From DASQUK01 sp035641315 (GTDB lineage: Bacteria; Actinomycetota; Acidimicrobiia; Acidimicrobiales; VFJN01), in contig DASQUK010000125.1 in the NCBI GenBank assembly GCA_035641315.1, forward strand, positions 1 through 64,000: a stretch of 64,000 nucleotides of DNA, written 5' to 3'. Shown here in pieces: positions 19,406-27,351 of the stretch. Positions within the stretch are counted from its first letter, which is position 1, and each line of letters starts with the position of its first letter. The translations under genes and the position numbers were made by a program. The notes below the pieces were generated by a model. The model was not told where the DNA came from. It saw only the letters and a list, made by a program, of their open reading frames with translations, and did no database searches.

Positions 19406-20184
19406 TTACCCGCCGGTCTCGCCCGCCTCCGCGATGGCAGCCGGGACAGTCGCTGGCTCGATCTCGATCTCGTAGCCGTTGCGCTCGGCCAGGGCCCGGT
19501 ACTCGTTGATCTCGCCGGCCTGGTTGCGGGCGGTGCGGGCGGCGAGCTCGCGCACGTCCTCGTCGTCGGCGTTTGTGGCCGCGTACTCGGCCATGTGCAG
19601 GCCGCCGCGGTGGTGCTCGGCCATGTGGTCGAGGAACAGGGCGTCCAGCTCGGCGCCCCGGGCGGCGCGCAGCTCGTCCATCTGCTCCTCGGTGAGCAGG
19701 CCGGACATCTGCTCGACGGGCACGCCCATGCCCATCCAGGCCATGGCCTGGTCGGAGCGATCGTCCCGGGACTGGCCCCACTCGTCGAGCATCTGCGTCA
19801 TCACACCGGTCTCGTAGCCCTGGAAGGTGAGCACCTCCCGGGCGTAGCTGCCCACCGTCGGGTCCTCGCCGTTGGCGATCACCAGCGTCGCCACGCCGAG
19901 GGCCTGGTCGTGATGGGTCAGCATGTCTGGAGGAACCCGACGTCGACCGAGCCGGCACCCGGCGGGCGGTCACGGCCGACCACCAACCCGATGGCGATCC
20001 CCAGGAATACGAGGGCGGCGGCCAGGATCGCCTGCTTGGCCCACCCCAGCCGGCGGGCGAGATCGGCTTCGGCCTGAGCGTCGGCCTCGGCATCGCCCTC
20101 GTTGGCGGCCTCGTCGCCGTCGCCGTTCCGGGTCGCGACGACGGACCACGGGCGCGCGTCCGCGGTCACGTCGTCGTCATCCAC
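19406..20184 (-). pseudogene. DUF305 protein, frameshifted
   Basis: From GTG 20184 an acidic N-terminus and one membrane helix (AILAAALVFLGIAIGLVVG) lead to GSVDVGFLQT, where the frame ends TGC-TGA. In the next frame the protein continues from ATG 19924 as MLTHHDQALGVA, with DHMAEHHRGGLHMAE. The canonical DUF305 text runs straight through (VDVGFLQ-x-M-x-x-HHxQA), so one base is missing at about 19924-19927. DUF305 proteins are membrane-anchored, His/Met-rich and probably bind copper. A genuine short protein from ATG 19924 is possible but would lack the anchor. Confidence 0.8.
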
Positions 20185-20228
20185 GGCCCACCATCGTGCC
20201 AGCCGGCGGGCCGGATTCCTCAGGCGGA

Positions 20229-20948
20229 TCAGTCCGAGCGCTGGTAGCGCCAGCCGGCGGGATCCATCACCAGGCGATGCCGGGGCCCGGGGGCCGACAG
20301 GTTGCCGGAGTCGTAGCCGGCGTCGGGCGCCCACAGGGACACGAGCACCCCGTCGTCGTCGACCATGTGGGTGCTGTAGCGCTGGAGATCGCGGCTGCGT
20401 GCGTCGGCCAGGGCGGTGGCGGTGTCGGGCAGCCCGACAAGGCGATGGAGCGTGACCCAGGTGGGCGGCACCATCTTGATCTCGCCGGCCCGGTGGCGGT
20501 CGAGGGCGGCGGACGGGGTCGTCCAGACATGGTCGCCGATCTCGCCGCCGTCGACGATCACCTCGGCGGCCCCGGCCGGGAGCGCAGCGAGGAAGAACCA
20601 GGTGGCGAAGCGCCGGGGCGCCTCGGGCGGCGGGAACCAGTGGGCGAACGGCACCAGCTCGGTCGGCTCGAGCAGCAGGCCGGTCTCCTCCTGGGCCTCC
20701 CGCACCGCCGCCCGGCGGACGCCCTCGAACCCCTCGCCGTCGCCGGCCTCGACCCGCCCGCCCGGGAACACCCACAGCCCCCCGAACGCCTGGCCCTTGG
20801 TCTTGCGCAGCATGAGGCACTCGAGCCCGGCGTCCCCGTCGCGCACGAGGACGACCGTGGCCGCGTCGGCCACTGGCGCGTCGCCAGTGCCGGTCAGGAC
20901 GTCTCTCATCTCCGGCAGGATGTCAGGACGCGGCGCCGGTCGCGCCAT
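20229..20948 (-). CDS. NUDIX hydrolase
   Basis: 239 residues. The NUDIX box reads GGRVEAGD followed by VRRAAVREAQEETGLLL, matching the consensus with its glutamates for metal binding. The family cleaves nucleoside diphosphates linked to other groups, including CoA and oxidised nucleotides. The C-terminal half contains WFFLAALPAGAAEV and HVWTTPSAALDRH, as in the eukaryotic NUDT19-like group. The start may be ATG 20909 instead, which would remove a 26-base overlap with the next upstream frame. Confidence 0.88.
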   Translation of the reverse strand: MARPAPRPDILPEMRDVLTGTGDAPVADAATVVLVRDGDAGLECLMLRKTKGQAFGGLWVFPGGRVEAGDGEGFEGVRRAAVREAQEETGLLLEPTELVPFAHWFPPPEAPRRFATWFFLAALPAGAAEVIVDGGEIGDHVWTTPSAALDRHRAGEIKMVPPTWVTLHRLVGLPDTATALADARSRDLQRYSTHMVDDDGVLVSLWAPDAGYDSGNLSAPGPRHRLVMDPAGWRYQRSD

Positions 20949-21309
20949 CCGTCACGCTCACCGCCGGCAACTGGTTGCCGTGGACCAACGCGTTGGCGAC
21001 ATCGGCGGCGTGCTCACGGCTCGCCCGCCAGCCGACCACCCGCCAGCGATGCCGCTCCCCGGTGTCCCTGACTGCCTCGACGATCCACGATCTTCGGACC
21101 CACGCTTGGGCTACGCCCAGCCCCCGCAAGCGACCCGGGCCGACCTCAATGGTCGGTCCGGGTCGATCGTACGAGAGGGAGGCAGGGCAGCGGGTGGCGC
21201 CGAGGATGCGGGCCGCTGCCGGCGCTTCATGGCGCCGGCGGCGCCAGGGCCCGAGCGGCCCGGCGGCGAAGCCGCCAAGAGCGGGAGCTGCAGCGTCGGA
21301 GCCCCGCAC
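20923..21309 (-). CDS. hypothetical protein, doubtful start
   Basis: The C-terminal 60 residues (WIVEAVRDTGERHRWRVVGW, HAADVANALVHGN) look like a compact real domain of unknown function. No start codon lies close to it; the only one found, ATG 21309, places dispersed repeat copy B, read antisense, at the N-terminus. Either the repeat supplied a new N-terminus, the start is non-standard, or the gene is a remnant. Not recognised. Confidence 0.4.
   Translation of the reverse strand: MRGSDAAAPALGGFAAGPLGPWRRRRHEAPAAARILGATRCPASLSYDRPGPTIEVGPGRLRGLGVAQAWVRRSWIVEAVRDTGERHRWRVVGWRASREHAADVANALVHGNQLPAVSVTDGATGAAS
21247..21302 (+). repeat. GPERP element copy B (one unit)
   Basis: GGGCCCGAGCGGCCC, hairpin GGCGGC-GAA-GCCGCC (21262-21276, containing the heptamer GCGAAGC), then AAGAGCGGGAGCTGCAGCG and TCGGAGC. 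It is almost identical to copy A over 56 bases. It lies in the region upstream of the NUDIX gene and antisense to the doubtful frame 20923-21309. The remaining bases to 21390 hold nothing else I recognise. Confidence 0.85.
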
Positions 21310-21390
21310 CGCAGGCGACAGGACCCGCAGCCGTGCCGGAAGTGGTCCTTCGTCCCGCCCAAGGACGAAAAGTCTAGGAGCCGCCGGGCG

Positions 21391-22683
21391 TTACCGTCCC
21401 GCCGCCGCGGCGATGCCTGCGACCGCGGCGGTCAGGCGGTCGAGCTCGGGGTCGGTGGTGACGTAGTGGACCGACGCCCGTACCAGAGGCGGGAGCTGGC
21501 GGCGTTCGCTGTCGAGGCGGGTCGACGCGGGTGGCGAGACCGAGACGTTGATCCCCTGCCCCCGCAACCGGGCCCGCACCTCGTCGGCGGCGACTCCCTC
21601 GACGGTGAAGGTCACGATCCCGCTGCGCTGCCGGCCCAGGTCGTGCACCTGGACCGCCGGGACCTCGGCCAGCCGCTCCCGCAACGACTCGGCCACGGCG
21701 CCCACCCGCTCGCCGATGGCGTCGAGCCCCCATGATCGGGCGTAGGCGACGGCAGCCCGCAGCCCGGCGACGGCGGCCAGGTTCGACTCCCAGTTCTCGA
21801 ACCGTCGGGCGTCCGGGCGCAGCTCGTAGCGGTCGGGCTCTATCCACTCGGCGCCCAGCAGGTCGAGGAACGCCGGCTCGGCGCCGGCCCCGTCCATGCT
21901 GTCCAGCAGCGAGCGGCGCACGTACAGGAAGCCGGTTCCCCGCGGCGCCCGCAGGAACTTGCGGCCGGTGGCCGACAGCAGGTCGCAGCCGATGGCCTCG
22001 ACGTCGACCGACATCTGGCCGACCGACTGGCAGGCGTCGAGCAGGAACGGCACGCCGGCCCGGCGGCACAGTGCCCCCACCTCGGCCACCGGATTGACCA
22101 GGCCGCCGTTGGTGGGCACGTGGGTGACCGCCACCAGCCCGACCGGCGCCTGGCCCGGGCCCGAGCGGCCGTGGGAGCGGGGTTCATCGTCGAGCAGGCG
22201 GGCCAACGCCTCGACCGAGACCTGGCCGTTCTCGTCGTCGGGGATGACCTCGATGGTCACGCCCCGGCGCCGTTGGGCCTGGAGATAGCTCAGGTAGCTG
22301 GAGGCGTACTCGACGGTGCAGGTGAGGATGCGGTCGCCGGGCCGCAGCGGCAGTGACCAGAACGCCTGGTGCCAGGCGAAGGTGGCGTTCTCCACCAGCG
22401 CGATCTCGTCGGGCCGGGCGCCGATCAGGGCCGCCACCTCGCCGTAGGTGCGCAGGCGGTCGGCCTCCCGGTCGGCGGCCAGCTCGTAGCCTCCGGTCAC
22501 GGCTTCGGTCTGGAGCCACTCCACCTGGGCGTCGAGCACCGGCTGCGGCGGCAGGCTGGTGCCCGCGTGGTTGAAGTGGGCGACCCGCTCGCACCCCGGC
22601 GTCTCGGCACGGGCGCGGTCCACGTCTATGGGCATGGCGGTCGGCATGGTGGTCGGCATATCGACATCTTCAGTTGGCGACAA
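21391..22683 (-). CDS. class V aminotransferase (cysteine desulfurase/isopenicillin epimerase-like)
   Basis: 430 residues, fold-type I PLP enzyme. Visible features are FNHAGTSLPP at the N-terminus, VENATFAWHQAFW, LLDACQSVGQMSVDV with the aspartate that contacts PLP, and SATGRKFLRAPRGTGFLYV with the Schiff-base lysine. The group includes desulfurases, epimerases and EgtE-like lyases, and I cannot pick among them. Several in-frame starts exist (22683, 22659, 22644). A loop DDEPRSHGRSGPGQAP near residue 170 is encoded by a GC-rich string vaguely like the GPERP element in antisense. Confidence 0.82.
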   Translation of the reverse strand: MSPTEDVDMPTTMPTAMPIDVDRARAETPGCERVAHFNHAGTSLPPQPVLDAQVEWLQTEAVTGGYELAADREADRLRTYGEVAALIGARPDEIALVENATFAWHQAFWSLPLRPGDRILTCTVEYASSYLSYLQAQRRRGVTIEVIPDDENGQVSVEALARLLDDEPRSHGRSGPGQAPVGLVAVTHVPTNGGLVNPVAEVGALCRRAGVPFLLDACQSVGQMSVDVEAIGCDLLSATGRKFLRAPRGTGFLYVRRSLLDSMDGAGAEPAFLDLLGAEWIEPDRYELRPDARRFENWESNLAAVAGLRAAVAYARSWGLDAIGERVGAVAESLRERLAEVPAVQVHDLGRQRSGIVTFTVEGVAADEVRARLRGQGINVSVSPPASTRLDSERRQLPPLVRASVHYVTTDPELDRLTAAVAGIAAAAGR

Positions 22684-22730
22684 CGCGCGAGCAGTGTGGA
22701 AAAGTTGGGTCGAGGCAAGGAGGTGGACCG

Positions 22731-23177
22731 GTGCTGATCGAGCACATCCTCTACGGCAAGGGCCACGACGTGGCCACGATCGGTCCCGACGCCTCGGTCG
22801 CCGACGCGGTGGCGCTGCTGCGCGAGCGCAACATCGGCGCCGTGGTCGTGGTCGACGCCGAGTCGCGCATCAGCGGCATCCTGTCCGAGCGCGACATCGT
22901 GCGGGCCCTCGCCGAGGAGACGGTCGGGCACACGGCCATCCTCGAGCGGCAGGTGTCCGACCTCATGACGAGAGAGGTCGCCACCTGCGGCTCCCGCTCG
23001 TCGGTCAACGACCTCATGCGGGTCATGACCGACCGCCGCATCCGCCACGTGCCCGTCGTCGACGACGGCCGGCTCAACGGCATCGTGAGCATCGGCGACG
23101 TGGTCAAGTCGCGCATCGGCGAGCTCGAGACCGAGGCGGGCACGCTGCACGAGTACCTGTCGTCCGGTCGCACGTGA
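22731..23177 (+). CDS. CBS-domain protein
   Basis: 148 residues made of two CBS motifs: ATIGPDASVADAVALLRERN with GILSERDIVRAL, and VATCGSRSSVNDLMRVMTDR with GIVSIGDVVKS. Stand-alone CBS pairs bind adenosyl nucleotides and act as sensors. GTG 22731 is chosen because AAGGAGG (22717-22723) lies seven bases upstream; an ATG 57 bases earlier lacks such a site. It is divergent from the aminotransferase. Confidence 0.88.
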   Translation: MLIEHILYGKGHDVATIGPDASVADAVALLRERNIGAVVVVDAESRISGILSERDIVRALAEETVGHTAILERQVSDLMTREVATCGSRSSVNDLMRVMTDRRIRHVPVVDDGRLNGIVSIGDVVKSRIGELETEAGTLHEYLSSGRT

Positions 23178-23198
23178 GGGCGGGCAGGACGACGCCGC

Positions 23199-23723
23199 TC
23201 AGAACTCGATGCCCTTGAGGGCCGAGATCCCGACGTCGTAGGCGTGCTTCACCTTGCGCATCTCGGTCACGGTGTCGGCCACCGCGACCAGCTCGTCGGG
23301 CGCGTCGCGGCCGGTCGCCACCACGCTGGTGCGCGGGGCCCGGTCACGGATCGCCGCCGCAACCTCGTCGGCTTCGATCCAGCCGTAGTTCATCGGGTAG
23401 GTGAGTTCGTCGAGGATCAGCAGGTCGTAGTCGCCCGACGTCAACATGTCGGCAGCCACCTTCCACGCCTGGCGGCCCAGCTCGGCGGTGCGGTCGAGAT
23501 CGGTCGACTCCCAGGTGAAGCCGTCGCCCAACGTGTGCCACTCGATGCCGAGCTCGTCGGCCAGCTTGCGCTCCCCGGTCTTCCACTTGCCACCCTTGAC
23601 GAACTGGACAACGCCGACCCGCCACCCCCGGGCCCAGCCCCGCGCCATGACGCCGAAGGCGGCCGACGACTTGCCCTTCCCGTGACCGGTGTTGACGAGG
23701 ACGATCGACTGCGCGCGGGCCAT
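23199..23723 (-). CDS. cobO: cob(I)yrinic acid a,c-diamide adenosyltransferase
   Basis: 174 residues of the CobA/CobO/BtuR family. The ATP loop is GHGKGKSSAAFG, and GWRVGVVQFVKG, WHTLGDGFTWES and LILDELTYPMNYGW are family segments. It adds the 5'-deoxyadenosyl ligand to the corrin cobalt. It diverges from cobQ across 29 bases, too little for a cobalamin riboswitch. Together with cobQ and the chelatase-like gene it forms a partial cobalamin assembly locus. Confidence 0.93.
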   Translation of the reverse strand: MARAQSIVLVNTGHGKGKSSAAFGVMARGWARGWRVGVVQFVKGGKWKTGERKLADELGIEWHTLGDGFTWESTDLDRTAELGRQAWKVAADMLTSGDYDLLILDELTYPMNYGWIEADEVAAAIRDRAPRTSVVATGRDAPDELVAVADTVTEMRKVKHAYDVGISALKGIEF

Positions 23724-23752
23724 GCAACGCAGACTACGGGCGGGCTAGCTCC

Positions 23753-25273
23753 GTGAAGGGTGGATTGCTGGTGTGCGGAACTACCAGCGACGCCGGCAAG
23801 TCGTTCTTCGTGGCGGGTCTGTGCCGGCTCCTGGCCCGGCGGGGCGTGAAGGTGGCGCCGTTCAAGGCGCAGAACATGGCGCTCAACGCCGCCGTCACCG
23901 CGGACGGCGCCGAGATCGGCCACGCCCAGTGGGTCCAGGCGATGGCGGCCGGCGTCGAGCCCGAGGCGGCGATGAACCCCGTCCTCCTCAAGCCGACCAG
24001 CGACCGGACCAGCCAGGTGGTCGTCATGGGGCGGCCGGCGGGCGTGCAGTCGGCGGCCGAGTACCACGGCTCCAAGCCCGATCTCCTGCCGGTCGTCCTT
24101 CGGGCACTGGCCGAGCTGCGATCCCGCTACGACGTGGTGATCTGCGAGGGCGCCGGCAGCCCGGCGGAGATCAACCTGCTCGACCGCGACATCGTCAACC
24201 TGCCGCTGGCCCATGCCGCCGGCCTCCCCGCCATCGTGGTCGGGGACATCGACCGTGGCGGCGTGTTCGCGGCCCTCCACGGCACGGTCGAGCTGCTGCC
24301 CGCCCACCTGCGGTGCTTGGTGCGCGGCTTCGTGATCAACCGGCTGCGCGGCGACCCGGCCCTGCTGGGCGACGCCCGCGCCGAGCTCGAGCGGCGCAGC
24401 GGGGTGCCGACGCTGGGCGTGCTGCCCCACGTCCCGGGCGCCGACCTCGACGCCGAGGACTCCCTCACGCTCGACGGGTTCGGCGCCGTGTCCGAGCCCT
24501 CTCCGGGTGCGGGCGTCGAGGCGGACGCCGACGTGCTGGACGTGGCGGCGATCCGCTGGCCGCGGGTGGCGAACGCCGGCGACCTCGATCCACTGCGGCT
24601 CGAACCCCACGTGCGGGTCCGCTGGGTGCGATCGGTCGCCGACCTGGGCCTCCCCGACCTGGTGCTGCTGCCGGGATCGAAGAACACCCGTGGCGACCTG
24701 GCCTGGTTCCGCTCGACCGGACTGGCCGATGCGGTGGACCGGGCGGCGGCCGGCGGCGACACAGCCGTCGTGGCGGTGTGCGCCGGGGTGCAGATGGCGG
24801 GCGGACCGATCGACGATCCCCAAGGCGTCGAGGGCCCGCCCGGCACCGACCGTGGGCTGGGATGGCTACCGGTGGCGACCCGGTTCGCAGGCGACAAGGT
24901 GCTGGACCGGCCGGCCGGGGCGGCGGTGGCCGGGCCCGGTGCCGGGCAACGGGTCGCCGGCTACCGCATCCACCACGGTCGCGTGCGGCCCGCCGGCGCG
25001 GCCGCGGCCTGGCTGACGGCGGACGACGGCCAGGCCATCGGCTGGCATGCGGGGGCCGTGTGCGGCACCACGCTGCACGGGCTGTTCGAGGCCGACGGCT
25101 TCCGGGCCGCCGTGCTGGGGTGGGCGGCGGAGCGGTCGGGCAAGCGCTGGCGGCCCGGGGGCCTGCGGTTCGCCGACGCCCGCATGGCCCGGCTCGACCG
25201 CATCGCCGACGCGATCGAGGCCCATGTCGACCTCTCGATGCTGTTCCGCATCGTCGAGGAAGCCGATCGCTGA
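23753..25273 (+). CDS. cobQ: cobyric acid synthase
   Basis: 506 residues. The N-terminal dethiobiotin-synthetase-like ATPase domain has GTTSDAGKSFFVAGL and PFKAQNMALNA; the C-terminal glutaminase domain has the nucleophile AVCAGVQMAGG (cysteine near 343; the usual CGG is CAG here) and the LHGLFE histidine. The enzyme amidates adenosylcobyrinate a,c-diamide at four positions. The start is GTG 23753, divergent from cobO. An Ala/Glu/Asp-rich linker (about 235-265) joins the domains. The chelatase-like gene follows on the same strand after 52 bases. Confidence 0.93.
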   Translation: MKGGLLVCGTTSDAGKSFFVAGLCRLLARRGVKVAPFKAQNMALNAAVTADGAEIGHAQWVQAMAAGVEPEAAMNPVLLKPTSDRTSQVVVMGRPAGVQSAAEYHGSKPDLLPVVLRALAELRSRYDVVICEGAGSPAEINLLDRDIVNLPLAHAAGLPAIVVGDIDRGGVFAALHGTVELLPAHLRCLVRGFVINRLRGDPALLGDARAELERRSGVPTLGVLPHVPGADLDAEDSLTLDGFGAVSEPSPGAGVEADADVLDVAAIRWPRVANAGDLDPLRLEPHVRVRWVRSVADLGLPDLVLLPGSKNTRGDLAWFRSTGLADAVDRAAAGGDTAVVAVCAGVQMAGGPIDDPQGVEGPPGTDRGLGWLPVATRFAGDKVLDRPAGAAVAGPGAGQRVAGYRIHHGRVRPAGAAAAWLTADDGQAIGWHAGAVCGTTLHGLFEADGFRAAVLGWAAERSGKRWRPGGLRFADARMARLDRIADAIEAHVDLSMLFRIVEEADR

Positions 25274-25325
25274 GCACGGGCGGCCCCAGCCTGCTAGAAG
25301 CAGGGGACCTGGAGGTGCAGTGGTC

Positions 25326-27122
25326 ATGAAGGGGGAGGCGCGGCGAGTGGACCCGGCGCGGCGGTTCCCGTTCAGCGCGGTGGTCGGGCTGGAGGAGGCG
25401 CGGCTGGCGTTGCTGCTGGGCGCCATCGATCCCGCCATCGGTGGCGTGCTGCTGCGGGGCCCGCAGGGATCGGCGCGCTCGACGCTGGCGCGGGGACTCG
25501 CCGGCCTGCTCCCCGGTAGCCCCCGGTTCGTCGACTTGCCGGTGGGCGCCACCGAGGACCGCGTGCTCGGCTCGCTCGACATCATGACCGAGGCGATCGA
25601 CGGCGAGACCCGGTTCCGCGCGGGGCTGCTGGCGTCGGCCCACGGCGGGGTCCTGTACGTGAACGCCGTCAACCTGCTGCCCGAGCACCTGGTCGACCTG
25701 CTGCTCGGTGTGGCCGCGGCGGGCGTCAACCGGGTCGAGCGGAACGGCGTGTGGCACGAGCACCCGGCCCGCTTCGTGCTGGTGGCGTCGCTGAACCCCG
25801 ACGACGGCGAGCTGCCCCCGCAGCTGCTCGACCGGTTCGGCCTGGCGGTTGAGGTCAAGGCGCCGGCCGACCCCGAGACGCGGGCAGAGGTGGTGCGGCG
25901 GCGCCTGACCCACGACGCGGGCGGCGAGGTGCACGGGTACGACGCCGACATCCTGCTGCGGGCCCGGCTGGCCGCCGCCATGCCGGCCGACCTGCCGACG
26001 TCGGTGGTCGACTTCGCCAGCCACCTGGCCGTCGGCCTCGGTGTCGAGGGGCTGCGCGGCGACCTCGTGCTGTGCCGGGCGGCCGCCGCCCTCGCCGGCT
26101 GGGAGGGACGCTCCGTCACCACCGAGTCCGACGTCGAGCGGGTCGCGCCGCTGGCCCTGGGGCACCGGCGCCGCCCGTTCGACCCGCCCACGCTCCCCGC
26201 CGACGAGCTGGAGCGGGCGCTGGCCGCCGCCCGCGAGGCGTTGGCGGCGGCGGAGGTCCAGCCCGACGCCGACGGAGACGCCGGTGAGGACGCAGACGCC
26301 GACACCGACACCACCGACAGTTCCGTGCAGCAAAGCGGTTGGTGGGCAACCATTTCGCAGCAGGGAACGGGGGGCGACCTCGGCGACGAACCGGGTGAGC
26401 CGGAGCCCGAGTCCGACAGGTCCGACGAGGTCCCCGAGGTGCTCGACCCCGCCGAACCCACAGCCGACGACGCTGAGCTCGCAACCGGGACTCAATCCGC
26501 CATCGCCGTCGCCCCCACGGTGCAGGCGGTGACCGAGCGCCAGGAGAACGACGAGCCGAATGCGGCCCAAGCCGTCGGCCGCACCGTTGTCGTCGCGGTC
26601 GACGCCAGCGGGTCGTTGGGCGTGGCCCGCCGGGTGGAGGCTGCCACCGGCGCGGTCCTCGGGCTGCTCGGCGATGCGCACATGCGCAACGACCGGGTGG
26701 CGCTGGTGACGTTCCGCGGCGACGCCGCCAGCGAGATCCTGCCCCCAACGGCCAGCGTCGAGCTCGCCCACGGCCGGCTCGAGCAGGTCCCCACCGGCGG
26801 GCTCGCTCCCCTGGCCGAGGGACTGGCCACCGCGCTCGCCACGGCCCGCCGGGCCGTCGCCGAGGGCTCGGCCCCGCTGCTGGTGGTGATCACCGACGGA
26901 CGAGCCACCGGCGACCTCGGCGCGCTCGACCGGGCCCGTGGGGTCGCCGCCGACATCGCGTCGGCCGCGATCGAGGCCATGGTGATCGACGCCGAGGACG
27001 GCCCCGCTCCCCTCGGCCTGGCCAAGCAGCTGGCGACCAGCATGCGCGCCCGCTGCGTGCGGCTCGGCGAGATCTCCGCCCCCCAGGTCGAGGCGGCGGT
27101 ACGGGAGGCGCTGGCCGGCTGA
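25326..27122 (+). CDS. magnesium/cobalt chelatase ChlI/ChlD-like AAA+ protein with VWA domain, degenerate ATPase
   Basis: 598 residues: AAA+ domain (1-300), acidic linker (310-400), VWA domain (420-598) with MIDAS motif DASGS. Such fused subunits partner CobN in aerobic cobalt insertion. The ATPase looks damaged: Walker A is GPQGSARST, with arginine for the invariant lysine, and Walker B is GVLYVNAVN, where VDEVN is expected. Sensor asparagine (SLNPDDGELPPQ) and LLDRFGL are kept. Residues about 333-348 come from palindrome copy 3. ATG 25326 follows GGAGG (25311-25315). It may be a ChlD-type scaffold rather than a motor. Confidence 0.85.
   Translation: MKGEARRVDPARRFPFSAVVGLEEARLALLLGAIDPAIGGVLLRGPQGSARSTLARGLAGLLPGSPRFVDLPVGATEDRVLGSLDIMTEAIDGETRFRAGLLASAHGGVLYVNAVNLLPEHLVDLLLGVAAAGVNRVERNGVWHEHPARFVLVASLNPDDGELPPQLLDRFGLAVEVKAPADPETRAEVVRRRLTHDAGGEVHGYDADILLRARLAAAMPADLPTSVVDFASHLAVGLGVEGLRGDLVLCRAAAALAGWEGRSVTTESDVERVAPLALGHRRRPFDPPTLPADELERALAAAREALAAAEVQPDADGDAGEDADADTDTTDSSVQQSGWWATISQQGTGGDLGDEPGEPEPESDRSDEVPEVLDPAEPTADDAELATGTQSAIAVAPTVQAVTERQENDEPNAAQAVGRTVVVAVDASGSLGVARRVEAATGAVLGLLGDAHMRNDRVALVTFRGDAASEILPPTASVELAHGRLEQVPTGGLAPLAEGLATALATARRAVAEGSAPLLVVITDGRATGDLGALDRARGVAADIASAAIEAMVIDAEDGPAPLGLAKQLATSMRARCVRLGEISAPQVEAAVREALAG
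26320..26368. repeat. GGTTG-N5-CAACC nested palindrome, copy 3 (inside coding sequence)
   Basis: GTTCC (26320-26324) and GGGAAC (26363-26368) form the outer ends; the core is GGTTG-GTGGG-CAACC, with GCAAAGC and TTCGC between. It is translated as VQQSGWWATISQQG in the acidic linker of the chelatase-like protein; aromatic residues there are out of keeping with the Asp/Glu-rich flanks, which supports insertion. Confidence 0.7.
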
Positions 27123-27152
27123 CGGCCGGTGTCGGGGGAGAGACACCGGCCG
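27123..27152. terminator. stem-loop after the chelatase-like gene
   Basis: CGGCCGGTGTC and GACACCGGCCG are perfect 11-base complements with an eight-base loop, beginning directly after the stop codon. No T-run follows, which is common in very GC-rich actinobacteria. The remainder of the gap to 27351 shows no further feature that I can support. Confidence 0.65.
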
Positions 27153-27351
27153 CACCGCAGCGAGGGGAGGCCGTGTCTCGCACGTCCCGCCCGCGAGCCC
27201 GGTCACCCGCCAAGCGACCGACTGCTCGCGAACGTGCTCGACACGGCCCGACCCGGAGAGCACACACCACCTGGGGCATGCACGGGTCGCCGGCGGCATT
27301 CGACCACGAACAGATCAGCCACGCGTTAGTCGCTCACTACAGTCGCGGCCC

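Noticed and set aside
19406..19924. DUF305 protein as an intact gene starting at ATG 19924
   Set aside because: The conserved text begins upstream in the other frame (VDVGFLQ) together with a membrane anchor, so a frameshift explains it better.
20955..20975. GGCAACTGGTTGCC as another GGTTG/CAACC palindrome
   Set aside because: The half-sites are in reverse order and lack the N5 core and outer arms of the family.
22157..22182. GGGCCCGAGCGGCC then GTGGGAGCGGGG inside the class V aminotransferase gene, antisense
   Set aside because: Ends match the element, but the hairpin is missing and only about 26 bases align; kept as a possible remnant, not counted as a copy.
23724..23752. Possible cobalamin riboswitch before cobO or cobQ
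   Set aside because: Only 29 bases separate the divergent starts, too short for the aptamer.
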